DNA of 64,000 nucleotides, taken from positions 62,001 to 126,000 of the forward strand of contig NZ_JBDZDT010000002.1 in the NCBI RefSeq assembly GCF_040049275.1, in the 5' to 3' direction. The stretch is from Aquabacter sp040049275 (GTDB lineage Bacteria; Pseudomonadota; Alphaproteobacteria; Rhizobiales; Xanthobacteraceae). This document shows, one piece after another, positions 18,297 through 27,957 of this stretch (position 1 is the stretch's first letter; each line of letters begins with the position of its first letter). The notes under the pieces were generated by a model. It did not search any database. It was given only the letters and a program-made list of their open reading frames with translations, and was not told the DNA's origin. The position numbers and the translations under genes are program-made.

Positions 18297-19994
18297 CTAA
18301 GCCGCCTGATCGAAGCTCGCAGAAAGGGCGACGCGGTTCCGGCCCCCGGTCTTCGCCTGGTAGAGGGCGAGGTCGGCCCGCTCGATCACCGCGTCCACGT
18401 CCCGGTCTCCGGCATTGGCGCGGGCCGCGCCGAAGCTCACGGTGACGCCGATCTCCCGCCCTTCGAATTCCACCGTGGTGTCGCTGATGCTGGCACGGAT
18501 CCGCTCGGCGAGCGCCATCATGTCCCGTTCCGAGATGTCGAGGAGCAGCACGACGAACTCCTCCCCGCCGAAGCGCGCCACCCGGTCCTGGAGCCGCAGC
18601 GCGGCGCTGATGCAGGCGCCCACATGGCGGATGACCGCGTCTCCGGCCGGATGGCCGTAGGTGTCGTTCACGGCCTTGAAGTGGTCGATGTCGGCCATGA
18701 GGATGCCGAGGCTGTCGCTGCTGCGGGTGCCGCGCAACGCTGTTTCCGCCACACTCAGGAAGGAGCGCCGGTTCAGCAGGCCGGTGAGCGGGTCGCTGTC
18801 GGCGAGCTGCCGCAGCGCGGCGAGATCCTCCTGATATTGCTGGGCATGCTGGACGAAGCGCAGCTCCGCGCTGCCGAGGCGGCGCATCAGCGCCCGCAGG
18901 GCGCCGGAGAGCTGGATCACTTCCGCGGCCCCCCTGAGGCGCGGCAGCATGGTGACCTTCGGGTTGCGGCCGATCTCGCCAGCCGCACGGGTGAGGGTTT
19001 CGAGCGGCCTGGAAATACGCCGGGCGATCCAGACCGACACCAGGAGGGTGATCACCAGAACCGCCGCGCCGATGGAGAGGATTGTTGCCCCCACGCGGCC
19101 GGGAATCTCGAAGGCGATGGAAAAATCCTGCCGGGCCACGACGATCCAGCCGAGGCCGGGATAATCCTGCTGGCCGCGGGCCACGGCGAAGCCGGTGAGG
19201 AAATGCCGGCCGTCCCGCACATCCTCGAACGTGCCCGAGGTTTCGCGCTGCATCTCCGCAATGCGCTCCGGAGGGAAGGGTGAGCTTCCCCGGTTCGGGC
19301 CGAGCAGCATGACGCCGTCCTTGGACAGCACCCAGATGTCCTTTTCGCTTTGGCCACCGAGGGCGCCCCGGCGGAGCAGTTCCGCCCATTCGAAGGCAAG
19401 GTGGGCGCCCAGCACGCCGAGAAGGCGGTGGTCACCGGAAAAGACCGGGAAAGCCACGTCCACGAAGCGCAAGGGCTCGCCGGAGGCGGGAGCCCCAAGA
19501 AGCCCCGCCAGGCGCGTGGCCTCATGCACATCTCCCACGAAGGGCGCATTCAGGCCCGCCTGAAACCAGGGATGAGCCCCCACCGAGGCCCCTTCCAGCA
19601 TGTTGCGGCTGGCTGCCGACACCACTCCATCGGGGCGGGAGAAGCCGATCCAGGCATAATAAGGCAGCGTGGCTTGAAGTTGGTTCAGCAGGGCTCGGAT
19701 CGTCTCCGGCTCGGCTTCCCAATGAGGGCCAAGCGGCTGCATGGCGGCGAGCTGCTTGATGTCGCTGAAGCGCTCGAACATGTCGGCGTCGAGCTGGCGC
19801 GCCAAGGTCCGCGCGGAACTGGTGATGTCGGCGGTGATGCGCCGGACCATCTCCTGGCGGCTGAGATCGGCGGAAGACAGGGCGAGCGCTGTGATGCCGG
19901 CCAATGACACCATGGCCGTGACGAAGCTTATCTGCTGCGCTACGGACATACGATCTTGCAGCCGATGAAGGCTGTTACGTATGGCATCCAGCAC
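18297..19994 (-). CDS. Membrane diguanylate cyclase with extracytoplasmic Cache-type sensor and HAMP
   Basis: A 565-residue protein from the chosen GTG start: a membrane helix at about 20-40, a periplasmic Cache-like sensor (about 45-320), a second helix (about 322-345, VGATILSIGAAVLVITLLVS), HAMP (to about 400), a short linker helix and a GGDEF domain (about 410-565). The active site is GGEEF at 476-480 and the RxxD inhibitory site (RLQD) is at 467-470, so an active, feedback-controlled cyclase is expected. The start at 19994 follows GGGGGAG with good spacing; an upstream GTG at 20069 would add 25 residues but lacks a ribosome site. It probably senses a small extracellular ligand. Confidence 0.9.
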   Translation of the reverse strand: MLDAIRNSLHRLQDRMSVAQQISFVTAMVSLAGITALALSSADLSRQEMVRRITADITSSARTLARQLDADMFERFSDIKQLAAMQPLGPHWEAEPETIRALLNQLQATLPYYAWIGFSRPDGVVSAASRNMLEGASVGAHPWFQAGLNAPFVGDVHEATRLAGLLGAPASGEPLRFVDVAFPVFSGDHRLLGVLGAHLAFEWAELLRRGALGGQSEKDIWVLSKDGVMLLGPNRGSSPFPPERIAEMQRETSGTFEDVRDGRHFLTGFAVARGQQDYPGLGWIVVARQDFSIAFEIPGRVGATILSIGAAVLVITLLVSVWIARRISRPLETLTRAAGEIGRNPKVTMLPRLRGAAEVIQLSGALRALMRRLGSAELRFVQHAQQYQEDLAALRQLADSDPLTGLLNRRSFLSVAETALRGTRSSDSLGILMADIDHFKAVNDTYGHPAGDAVIRHVGACISAALRLQDRVARFGGEEFVVLLLDISERDMMALAERIRASISDTTVEFEGREIGVTVSFGAARANAGDRDVDAVIERADLALYQAKTGGRNRVALSASFDQAA

Positions 19995-20115
19995 GTAGCC
20001 TGCTCCCCCGACGGCTGCGTCAAACCCAATGGGCCGAAGATTGATGTATCCCAAAGCTCCGTCGATCACGCAGCAGGTGCAACTGCGCCAACTCGTCGCG
20101 TGGAGAAATGCACGT

Positions 20116-20132
20116 CCTTATTGATAATAAGG
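20116..20132. promoter_or_regulatory. Putative MarR operator palindrome
   Basis: A perfect palindrome CCTTATT-GAT-AATAAGG lies 26 bp before the marR start codon in an AT-rich gap between divergent genes. MarR proteins commonly bind 16-20-bp palindromes overlapping their own promoter. A second, looser symmetry (ATAATA...TATTAT, 20124-20146) overlaps it. Confidence 0.55.
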
Positions 20133-20158
20133 CTAACATATATTATGAGTGACTGGTC

Positions 20159-20602
20159 ATGAATGAACCGCCCCTCGGCTTTCTCCTTGTGGATACTGCG
20201 CGCCTCTATCGCGCCCGCATCGACCGCGCCTTCGAGCAGGCGGGGCTCGGGCTGACGGCGGGCGAGGCCCGCACGCTCGCCCACGTGAACATAAATCCCG
20301 GCTTGCGCCAGACCGCCCTCGCGGTGCGCATGAACGTGGAGCCCATGACGCTCGTGGGTTTCCTCGACCGGCTCGAAGCCCAGGGTCTGGTGCAGCGGGA
20401 GCCGGACCCCACCGACCGCCGCGCCAAGATCGTGCGGCTCACCGAGACGGCGGCGCCGCTGCTGGAGCGGGTCACAGCCGCCGCCGCCCATGCGCGGGAA
20501 GAGGCGTTGGCCGGCCTCAACGACCATGATCGCGACGCCTTCCGCTCGGCGCTCGACCTCATCCGGGGAAATCTGTGTCAGACCATCCGGGACGATAAAT
20601 GA
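20159..20602 (+). CDS. MarR-family transcriptional regulator
   Basis: A 147-residue winged-helix repressor. The recognition region (about 50-95) reads RQTALAVRMNVEPMTLVGFLDRLEAQGLV and ends in DPTDRRAKIV, the classic MarR wing. It overlaps the next gene, an efflux pump, by 4 nt (ATGA), so it is almost certainly the pump's local repressor, released by the pump's substrates. A palindrome just upstream is the likely operator. Confidence 0.92.
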   Translation: MNEPPLGFLLVDTARLYRARIDRAFEQAGLGLTAGEARTLAHVNINPGLRQTALAVRMNVEPMTLVGFLDRLEAQGLVQREPDPTDRRAKIVRLTETAAPLLERVTAAAAHAREEALAGLNDHDRDAFRSALDLIRGNLCQTIRDDK

Positions 20603-21897
20603 AGCCCCTGATGTCCGAGAACCGCACCGCTGTCATCGGCGCGGTGATCATCGTTCTCGGACCCTTGAGCATGGCGCTCTACACGCCGGCCATGCCCATG
20701 CTGGTGCACGCCTTCGGCACGACGCCCTCGATCATGAAGCTGACGCTCAGCGTCTATTTCGGCGGCTTCGCCTTCTCCCAACTGGTCTGCGGGCCGCTCT
20801 CCGACGGCTTCGGGCGCCGCCCGACGGCCCTGGGCTTCTTCACCCTTTATGTGGTGGGGAGCCTCGTGGCGGCATTCGCCTCCGACATCCAGTGGCTCAT
20901 CATCGGGCGTGCGCTCCAGGGCGTCGGCGTGGCGGCGGGGCCGGCCATCGCCCGCGCCATCGTGCGGGACCAGTTCACCGGCCAGTCCTCCTCCCGCATC
21001 CTCAACCTCATCGGCTCCATGCAGGCGGTCGGCCCGGCGCTTGCGCCGAGCGTCGGCGGGCTCATCCTCGGGGTCGCGGGCTGGCAGCCTATCTTCTACG
21101 TGATGGTGATCTGGGGCGCGGTGGTACTCGCGCTGCTTGGCTTCGGGGTGCCCGAAACCAATCCCAATCCCGATCCGCGCCAGGCCCACCCGCCTCAGAT
21201 CATGCGCAATTACTGGGCGCTGCTGCGCGATCCGGGGTTCATGCGCGTGAGCCTTCTGATCGGCTTCGGGGTCGGCGCCATCTATACGCTCGCCTCCATC
21301 CTGCCCTTCGTGCTGATCGAGAAGGTGAAGCTCACGCCGACCCAATTCGGGCTCGGCATGGTCTGCCAGACCGGGTCATTCATCGTCGGCACCCTCGTCT
21401 CCGCCCAGCTCATGCGGCGCATGGATGCCAACCGCCTCGTCCCCATCGGAACCGGCCTGATGCTGGTGGCCTCCGCCGTGCTCGTGGCCCTGCCGTTCAC
21501 GTGGGAGACCAGCTTCGTCACGGTCATGGTGCCGGTCGGGCTGTGGGCGTTCGGCATATCCATGGTGATCCCCGGCAGCACGACGACCGCCTTGTCCGGC
21601 TTCCCCGCCATGGCGGGCTCGGCGGCGGCGCTCCTGGGGTGCTTGCAGATCGGCGGGGGCTTCCTCGGCTCTGCCGTCGCCAGCCTGTTTCATGAGCCGG
21701 CCGACGCGCTCGGCGCGGTGATCCCGGCCATGGGCGTGCTTGGGGCCCTTTCCTATGCGATCCTGCGCCCGGCGAAGGCGCCTGCGGCCGCTCGGCCGGT
21801 GGACGAGGCGGATATCGAGATCGCCACGGACCCTGCCGGCATTATCGGCGCCGCCGGGGAAGAGATTCAGGCGCAGGTTTTCCGCAAATCGGCGTAG
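20599..21897 (+). CDS. MFS multidrug efflux transporter, Bcr/CflA family
   Basis: A 432-residue drug:proton antiporter with twelve predicted helices. It has the 12-TM DHA1 motif A as GPLSDGFGRRPTAL after helix 2, and helix 1 begins VIIVLGPLSMALYTPAMPML, as in Bcr/CflA pumps. A C-terminal tail of about 40 residues (acidic, alanine-rich) extends past the last helix. It is translationally coupled to the marR gene. Substrates cannot be told from sequence. Confidence 0.9.
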   Translation: MKPLMSENRTAVIGAVIIVLGPLSMALYTPAMPMLVHAFGTTPSIMKLTLSVYFGGFAFSQLVCGPLSDGFGRRPTALGFFTLYVVGSLVAAFASDIQWLIIGRALQGVGVAAGPAIARAIVRDQFTGQSSSRILNLIGSMQAVGPALAPSVGGLILGVAGWQPIFYVMVIWGAVVLALLGFGVPETNPNPDPRQAHPPQIMRNYWALLRDPGFMRVSLLIGFGVGAIYTLASILPFVLIEKVKLTPTQFGLGMVCQTGSFIVGTLVSAQLMRRMDANRLVPIGTGLMLVASAVLVALPFTWETSFVTVMVPVGLWAFGISMVIPGSTTTALSGFPAMAGSAAALLGCLQIGGGFLGSAVASLFHEPADALGAVIPAMGVLGALSYAILRPAKAPAAARPVDEADIEIATDPAGIIGAAGEEIQAQVFRKSA

Positions 21898-21955
21898 GGT
21901 TCGGACCAAGCTGGCGACGGGCCGCAAGATCTGCTTGCAGCTCGCCTTGTTGTGC

Positions 21956-23185
<1,230 letters not shown>

Positions 23186-23218
23186 CAGGTCTCTCGGAAT
23201 TCGGAAAAGTGGCGCGGA

Positions 23219-24094
23219 CTATAGGCCGGAGCCGCGCCGTGGCAAGTGGGCACGCAGCGCGCGCATGGTGGAGCGCGTGGCCCAGGCCATTGCCCGCCAC
23301 ACCGCGCGCCCGAGCGCATGGAGCGCGCGCCCGAGCTGGCCGACGCCCCGCTCCACCGCCGCATCGCTCGGCGGGTGGCGCCGGTCGAACAGAAGGAAGC
23401 GCATCACGGCGATGAGGAGGATGGTCAGGACGGCGGAGAACACCACGTCCGTGAAGAAATGCCCGCCGAAGGCGATGCGCAGCCCGCCGGCGGTGGCGCC
23501 GAACAGGGCCGCCGCGCCGATGGCGATGCCGCGATAGGGCGGCGGCACAAGGCTCGCCGGGGCGATGAGCCAGAAGCCGAGCGATCCCTCGCCGGAGACG
23601 AAGGAGCAGTTGCCGGGGCACTTTCCCTCAGTGGAATACCAGGGATTGAACACGTCCTTGCCGCCGAACGTCTCCAGATGCACCGGGCGCGGGCGGCCCC
23701 AATGCTCCTTCAGGAGCCCGTTGACGATGAGCCCCGGACCCAGCGCCATGGTGACGGCGAGCAGCACCGCCGCGCGGGCGGGCAGGAACATGGGGCGCCC
23801 CGGAAAGAGGAGCTTCAGGATGATGGCCGCGAAGGCCGGGCCGGCGAAGATCCAGGGGATGATATTGGCGGCGGAGCGGAACGCCTTGCTCCATTCGAAG
23901 CCCGAGAGCTGGAAGGTGCGGGTGCCCGCATCCCAGAACCACGCGGTGATGGCGAGGTCCCATTCCGGGAACACGGTGAAGAGGATCGCCACGGCCGTGC
24001 CGGTCACGAGAGCGAAGAACACGGCCAGCTTCAACGGGGCACCTGCCTTATGGTTTGATCCACATCCTTGCGGAAGCGCCCGCCGCCGCTTCAC
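23219..24094 (-). CDS. PAP2-family membrane phosphatase with altered motif 2 (SGEG)
   Basis: A 291-residue integral membrane phosphatase with about six helices. The PAP2 motif 1 (KEHWGRPRP) and motif 3 (RIAFGGHFFTDVV) are intact, but motif 2, normally PSGH, reads FVSGEGS, so the usual proton-donor His is Glu. Family members act on undecaprenyl pyrophosphate, phosphatidic acid or lipid A phosphates. The C-terminal 50 residues are Arg-rich and cytoplasmic. The 5' end is uncertain: a GTG at 24094 gives an Arg-rich start, and a TTG codon about 21 residues later would begin directly at the first helix. It is divergent from the next gene with only 31 bp between. Confidence 0.8.
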   Translation of the reverse strand: MKRRRALPQGCGSNHKAGAPLKLAVFFALVTGTAVAILFTVFPEWDLAITAWFWDAGTRTFQLSGFEWSKAFRSAANIIPWIFAGPAFAAIILKLLFPGRPMFLPARAAVLLAVTMALGPGLIVNGLLKEHWGRPRPVHLETFGGKDVFNPWYSTEGKCPGNCSFVSGEGSLGFWLIAPASLVPPPYRGIAIGAAALFGATAGGLRIAFGGHFFTDVVFSAVLTILLIAVMRFLLFDRRHPPSDAAVERGVGQLGRALHALGRAVWRAMAWATRSTMRALRAHLPRRGSGL

Positions 24095-24125
24095 AATCAG
24101 GCGGATTTAGCCCGGAGAGCGCAGC

Positions 24126-24743
24126 ATGGCCAGGGCCTGCCTCGATTTCTACTACGAGTTCGCGTCCACCTATTCCTATCTCGCGGTCTCCCGCATCGGC
24201 CCCCTGGCCGAGGCGGCGGGGGTGGAGGTGCATTGGCGGCCCTTTTTGCTCGGCCCCATCTTCGCCGCGCAGGGGCACACCACCTCGCCGTTCAACACCT
24301 ACCCCGAAAAAGGGCGCCATATGTGGCGCGACCTGGAGCGGCTCGCGGCCCGCTACGGCCTGCCGCCGGTGGTGAAGCCCGAGCCCTTCCCGGCCAACGG
24401 GCTGCTGGCCGCGCGGGTGGCGGTGCTCCTCAACGATGCCTCGCGGCCGGCTTTCTCCCGCGAAATATTCCGCCGCGCCTTCGCGCTGGGCCAGGACATC
24501 GGCGAGCGGGAGATCGTCCGCCAGGTGCTCGCCGGCCTCGGCCATTTCTGCGACGACGTGATCCCCGAGGCGGAAACCCAGCTCAACAAGGACCGCCTGC
24601 GCGCCCAGACCGAGCGCGCGCGCCTCGCCGGCGTGTTCGGCGCGCCGACCTTCGTGGCGGTGGACGGCGAATTGTTCTGGGGCAATGACCGCCTGGAAAT
24701 GGCCCTGGAGCATGCGCAAGAGGTGGCGGCGAAGGCGGCGTGA
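24126..24743 (+). CDS. 2-hydroxychromene-2-carboxylate isomerase-like DsbA-family protein
   Basis: A 205-residue protein of the kappa-class GST/HCCA-isomerase fold. It begins LDFYYEFASTYSYLAVSRI, where the DsbA CxxC is replaced by Ser-containing residues as in glutathione-dependent isomerases, and ends with the conserved GVFGAPTFVAVDGELFWGNDRLEMA. Some homologues isomerise hydroxychromene carboxylates in naphthalene breakdown; many, as here, are outside such pathways and have unknown substrates. No signal peptide, so cytoplasmic. Confidence 0.88.
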   Translation: MARACLDFYYEFASTYSYLAVSRIGPLAEAAGVEVHWRPFLLGPIFAAQGHTTSPFNTYPEKGRHMWRDLERLAARYGLPPVVKPEPFPANGLLAARVAVLLNDASRPAFSREIFRRAFALGQDIGEREIVRQVLAGLGHFCDDVIPEAETQLNKDRLRAQTERARLAGVFGAPTFVAVDGELFWGNDRLEMALEHAQEVAAKAA

Positions 24744-24749
24744 GTGGAG

Positions 24750-24949
24750 TTGTCCTGGACAAGTGAGCGCGTAGCGCGAATGCAGATCCGGGACCCAGCG
24801 CAAAAGACCGCCGAAGGCGCTTCAATCCATCTCCGGCGCCGCGCGTCGGAGATGTTTTTCACGCTGGTCGCTGATTGCCGGCTCCGCCGGAGTCTCGCGC
24901 TGGGTCCCGGATCTGCGTTCCGCCTGCGGCGTCGCTTGTCCAGGACAAA
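24750..24949. repeat. 200-bp inverted-repeat element with TTGTCCTGGACAA ends
   Basis: The left arm (24750-24801: TTGTCCTGGACAAG, then GCAGATCCGGGACCCAGCGC) is the imperfect complement of the right arm (24898-24949: GCGCTGGGTCCCGGATCTGC, then CTTGTCCAGGACAA). The ends are palindromic themselves, and a smaller hairpin (CATCTCCG...CGGAGATG, about 24828-24854) sits inside. It fills the convergent gap exactly: 6 bp after one stop codon and abutting the next. No open reading frame of interest lies inside; it resembles a non-autonomous mobile palindrome. Confidence 0.85.
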
Positions 24950-25438
24950 TCATGCCGGAGGCGGCGGCAGCGCGGGCGCACGCGGCGGGCTCAGCACCGC
25001 TTTCCAGAAGCCCGCGCCCCAGCCGGCCACCAGCCAATAGACGAGGCCGCCGGCAAGCCCCGTCGCCAGGACATAGAAGGGATCGGCCAGTGGCGCCGGC
25101 TCGTCCATCATGACGGGATAGAGCTGGGTGCCGAGGAAGGCGGACACCGTGCCGCTTGCCACATGGAACATCCAGGAGCGCACGGCGAAGGCCTCGGAAA
25201 ACAGGATGCCCACCGCGCCGATGGTCCAGATGAGGCCGAGCAGGATGGTGGTCTGGAGGCCCGCATTCAGAATGGCGGAGAATGTTCTGAGGCCGCTTGG
25301 ATCATCGAGGGCGCTGCTCACTACCGCGCCGAGCTGCCATTGGCCGAACAGCACGATGATGGCCTGCACGGTGGCGGCGATGAGGATCGCAGCGGGAATG
25401 AGGATGAGCCGCAGGACAAGGCGGAAGAAGGAATCCAT
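24950..25438 (-). CDS. Hypothetical four-helix membrane protein
   Basis: A 162-residue protein I do not recognise. Four hydrophobic segments (about 5-33, 60-82, 88-108, 118-145) suggest an inner-membrane protein with a short proline-rich C-terminal tail (SPPRAPALPPPPA). It begins 3 bp after the VOC protein gene, which in turn begins 11 bp after rlmN, so the three are likely one transcript. No catalytic motif is visible. Confidence 0.72.
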   Translation of the reverse strand: MDSFFRLVLRLILIPAAILIAATVQAIIVLFGQWQLGAVVSSALDDPSGLRTFSAILNAGLQTTILLGLIWTIGAVGILFSEAFAVRSWMFHVASGTVSAFLGTQLYPVMMDEPAPLADPFYVLATGLAGGLVYWLVAGWGAGFWKAVLSPPRAPALPPPPA

Positions 25439-25441
25439 CAG

Positions 25442-25825
25442 TCAGGCCGGCTCATAGCAGACGGCTTCCACATTGTTCCCGTCCGGATCGAGAACGAAGG
25501 CGGCGTAATAGGGCTTGCCGAAATGGGGCCGCTCGCCCGGCGCGCCATTGTCCTTGGCGCCGGCCGCGAGGGCAGCGGCATAAAAGGCATCCACCGCCGC
25601 CCGGTTCGGTGCCTTGAAGGCGAAATGCACCGGCCCGCTCTCATAGTCCGCGCCCCAGATCCAGAAATCGGGAAGGTCCGAGCCGAAGCCGTGGGAGGGA
25701 TAGTCGCCGGTGCGCTCCGCGTCCCAGGTCTCGATGTACCGGATGCCCAGAGGCGCCAGGATGGCCGTGTAGAAGATGCGGGAGCGTTCGAGGTCGCGCG
25801 CTGCCATGCCGAAATGATCGAACAT
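25442..25825 (-). CDS. VOC-family protein (glyoxalase/bleomycin-resistance fold)
   Basis: A 127-residue single VOC module made of two beta-alpha-beta-beta-beta repeats. Likely metal ligands are His4 (MFDHFGM), a His in GPVHFAF and Glu in GNNVEAVC, as in metal-dependent VOC enzymes. The start at 25825 gives the standard MFDHFGM opening; the open frame extends further upstream only as a shadow of the rlmN end. Substrate is unknown; it is co-directional with rlmN. Confidence 0.85.
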   Translation of the reverse strand: MFDHFGMAARDLERSRIFYTAILAPLGIRYIETWDAERTGDYPSHGFGSDLPDFWIWGADYESGPVHFAFKAPNRAAVDAFYAAALAAGAKDNGAPGERPHFGKPYYAAFVLDPDGNNVEAVCYEPA

Positions 25826-25836
25826 GGCCCCCGCTC

Positions 25837-27060
25837 CTATTCCGCCGCCGCCGCCATGGCGCGCAAGGCGAGCCGCTCGCGGGCGGAGAGCTTTTCCGTC
25901 TCGCTCTTGAGCTGGCCGCAGGCGGCGAGGATGTCCCGGCCGCGCGGCGTGCGCACCGGGCTCGCATAGCCGGCACGGAACACGATGTCGGAGAAACGCT
26001 CGATGGTCTCCCAGTCCGAGCACTCATATTGGGTGCCCGGCCAGGGGTTGAACGGGATGAGGTTGATCTTGGCCGGAACCCCTTCCAGCAGCTTCACCAG
26101 CGCCTTGGCATCCGCCGGGCTGTCGTTCACGCCCTTCAGCATGACGTATTCGAACGTGATGCGCTTGGCGTTGGAGGCTGGCGGATAGGTGCGGCAGGCC
26201 TCGATCAATTCCTCAATGGGATATTTCTTGTTGATGGGCACGAGCACGTCGCGCAACTCGTCCCGCACCGCGTGCAGCGAGATGGCCAGCATGGGGCCGA
26301 CCTCGCGGCCGAGGCGCTCGATCTCCGGCACGATGCCGGAGGTGGAGACGGTGATGCGGCGCTTGCCGAGGCCGAGCCCGTCGCCGTCGGAGAGGATCTC
26401 GATGGCCTCGGCCACCGAATCATAAGCGTAGAGCGGCTCGCCCATGCCCATGAAGACGATGTTGGTCACGAGCCGGTCGCCCTCGGTGGGCAGGCCCGGC
26501 CCCACCGCGCGCTCGCGGCCGGGATAGTCGCCCAGCCGGTCGCGGGCCACCATCACCTGCGCCACGATCTCGGCGGCGGTGAGGTTGCGCACCAGGCGCT
26601 GGGTGCCCGTGTGGCAGAAGGAGCAGTTGAGGGTGCAGCCCACCTGGCTGGAGACACAGAGCGTGCCGCGGTCCTTCTCGGGGATGTAGACGCACTCGAT
26701 CTCGTGCGGCTTCTCGCCCGGTGTGTCGGCCGGCATGCGCAGCAGCCATTTGCGGGTGCCGTCCTGGGACACCTGCTCCACCACGATCTCCGGCCGAGCC
26801 AGCGAGAGCACCTCGGCGAGGCGCGTGCGCAGGTGCTTGGAGACGTTGGTCATCTCGTCGAACGAGGTGGCCCCGCGCAGGTAGATCCAGTGCCAGAGCT
26901 GGTTGACGCGCATGCGCCGCTCGCGCTCGGCAACGCCCGCCGTCTCCAGCGCACGGCCGAGCTTCTCCCGGTCGAGGCCGACGAGGCTGGGAAGCGCCGC
27001 TTCCGCCGGGGCGGAGGAGGGCGGGGTCATTTCGATTACGCGCGTCATGGAGCCACACAT
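25837..27060 (-). CDS. rlmN: 23S rRNA (adenine2503-C2)-methyltransferase, radical SAM
   Basis: A 407-residue radical SAM enzyme that methylates C2 of A2503 in 23S rRNA and A37 in some tRNAs. The iron-sulfur motif is CTLNCSFC (CxxxCxxC); GMGEPL follows, and the C-terminal methyl-carrier cysteine lies in RGRDILAACGQL. The start at 27060 (MCGSMTRV) is chosen over a slightly upstream codon in an Arg-rich stretch; ATG 27048 is also possible. It is followed closely by a VOC protein and a membrane protein. Confidence 0.95.
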   Translation of the reverse strand: MCGSMTRVIEMTPPSSAPAEAALPSLVGLDREKLGRALETAGVAERERRMRVNQLWHWIYLRGATSFDEMTNVSKHLRTRLAEVLSLARPEIVVEQVSQDGTRKWLLRMPADTPGEKPHEIECVYIPEKDRGTLCVSSQVGCTLNCSFCHTGTQRLVRNLTAAEIVAQVMVARDRLGDYPGRERAVGPGLPTEGDRLVTNIVFMGMGEPLYAYDSVAEAIEILSDGDGLGLGKRRITVSTSGIVPEIERLGREVGPMLAISLHAVRDELRDVLVPINKKYPIEELIEACRTYPPASNAKRITFEYVMLKGVNDSPADAKALVKLLEGVPAKINLIPFNPWPGTQYECSDWETIERFSDIVFRAGYASPVRTPRGRDILAACGQLKSETEKLSARERLALRAMAAAAE

Positions 27061-27180
27061 AGCGGTTCCGCGCCCTTGCCGCCACAGCGGGAGCGCGATC
27101 CGTCTCAATTCTGAAGGGTTGGGCGCTCACAAGCGCGAAAATTGTGGCGGGCTTCGGGCCGGCCACCTGTCATCGCCGCT

Positions 27181-27211
27181 ATCATGCCCGGGCTTTGTCC
27201 CGGGCATGACG
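27181..27211. repeat. Palindromic intergenic repeat, GGGCTTGTCCC family (single hairpin copy)
   Basis: A single hairpin CATGCCCGGG-CTTTGT-CCCGGGCATG lies between ialB and rlmN on the same strand. It matches one end of the longer elements elsewhere in the window and may be a solo remnant. It could work as a terminator after ialB. Confidence 0.75.
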
Positions 27212-27256
27212 GTTCCAGGGGGTGTCGCGCGTGACAACCAGCCTTTCAGGCCGCCG

Positions 27257-27781
27257 TCACTTGCACTCCTGCACGACGCGGTCCAGCGCCTGGCCGAGAC
27301 CGCCGAGGGCATACTTGTCCGTGGTGACGTTGCCGCGCACGGAGGTGGAGGCGATGGTGAGGTCCTTGCCCTTGCGCATGGCGTCCACCAGCTTGCCTTC
27401 CTCGGCGACGTTGCGCACCCAGGCGCCTTCGTCCTTGGTGTAGAGCTGGAACACCTGGGGGCCGATGGTCAGCTTTGATTCGCTGCCGTCCTTCAGCTTG
27501 AAGCCCATGGTGATGCTGACCTCGTTCACCACCTTCTCGCCCGGCCGGGTGCTCACGAAAAAGTAAGCGGGATCGCGGTTGAGCCCGCCCGGCTGGCGGT
27601 CCTTCGGCTGGGAGAGGGCGTAGCAGACCTTGGTGTTGCCGCTGCCGCCCGTATAGACGCTCCAGTCGCCGAACTGCGCCACGGGCTTGGGCTGCGCCTG
27701 CCCTTGGGAAAGGGCGGGGCCGGCAAGGATGGCGAGCAGAGCGGCGCCAAGGAGGGCGGAGCTTGCGCGGAACGGAGCCAT
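27257..27781 (-). CDS. Invasion-associated locus B (IalB) family periplasmic protein
   Basis: A 174-residue secreted protein. Residues 1-25 form a signal peptide (ALLAILAGPALSQG). The mature part has the IalB signature GDWSVYT with a Cys soon after (KVCYALSQ) and a Cys near the C-terminus (VVQECK), likely a disulphide. IalB homologues are widespread in Hyphomicrobiales including free-living species, so the name does not imply virulence; the role is probably envelope stress or protein folding. A second family member lies at 51993-52649. Confidence 0.88.
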   Translation of the reverse strand: MAPFRASSALLGAALLAILAGPALSQGQAQPKPVAQFGDWSVYTGGSGNTKVCYALSQPKDRQPGGLNRDPAYFFVSTRPGEKVVNEVSITMGFKLKDGSESKLTIGPQVFQLYTKDEGAWVRNVAEEGKLVDAMRKGKDLTIASTSVRGNVTTDKYALGGLGQALDRVVQECK

Positions 27782-27957
27782 AGCTTCTCCTACTGAATGA
27801 ACGGCGCGATATCAAACTTGGCCGCGGCGTCTGCGAACGCCCCTAAAGGTGGACGCCGACGAAAAAATGGCACACAGACGGGTTGCCGTTTCCTTAACAC
27901 ATGTCGCGGCGCGCGCCTCAACCGTCGCTGCCCGCCCTCCACGAGAAGGGAAGTGCG

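Noticed and set aside
20069..20158. Upstream GTG (20069) as start of the Cache-GGDEF protein
   Set aside because: It has no ribosome site, whereas GTG 19994 follows GGGGGAG at good spacing. The first 25 residues of the longer form show no domain.
24750..24949. Remnant of an insertion sequence with a transposase
   Set aside because: The interior is under 100 bp and has no coding trace; only a non-autonomous element can be supported.
27257..27781. IalB as evidence of a pathogen
   Set aside because: The family is common in free-living Hyphomicrobiales, and no other virulence gene is seen in the window.
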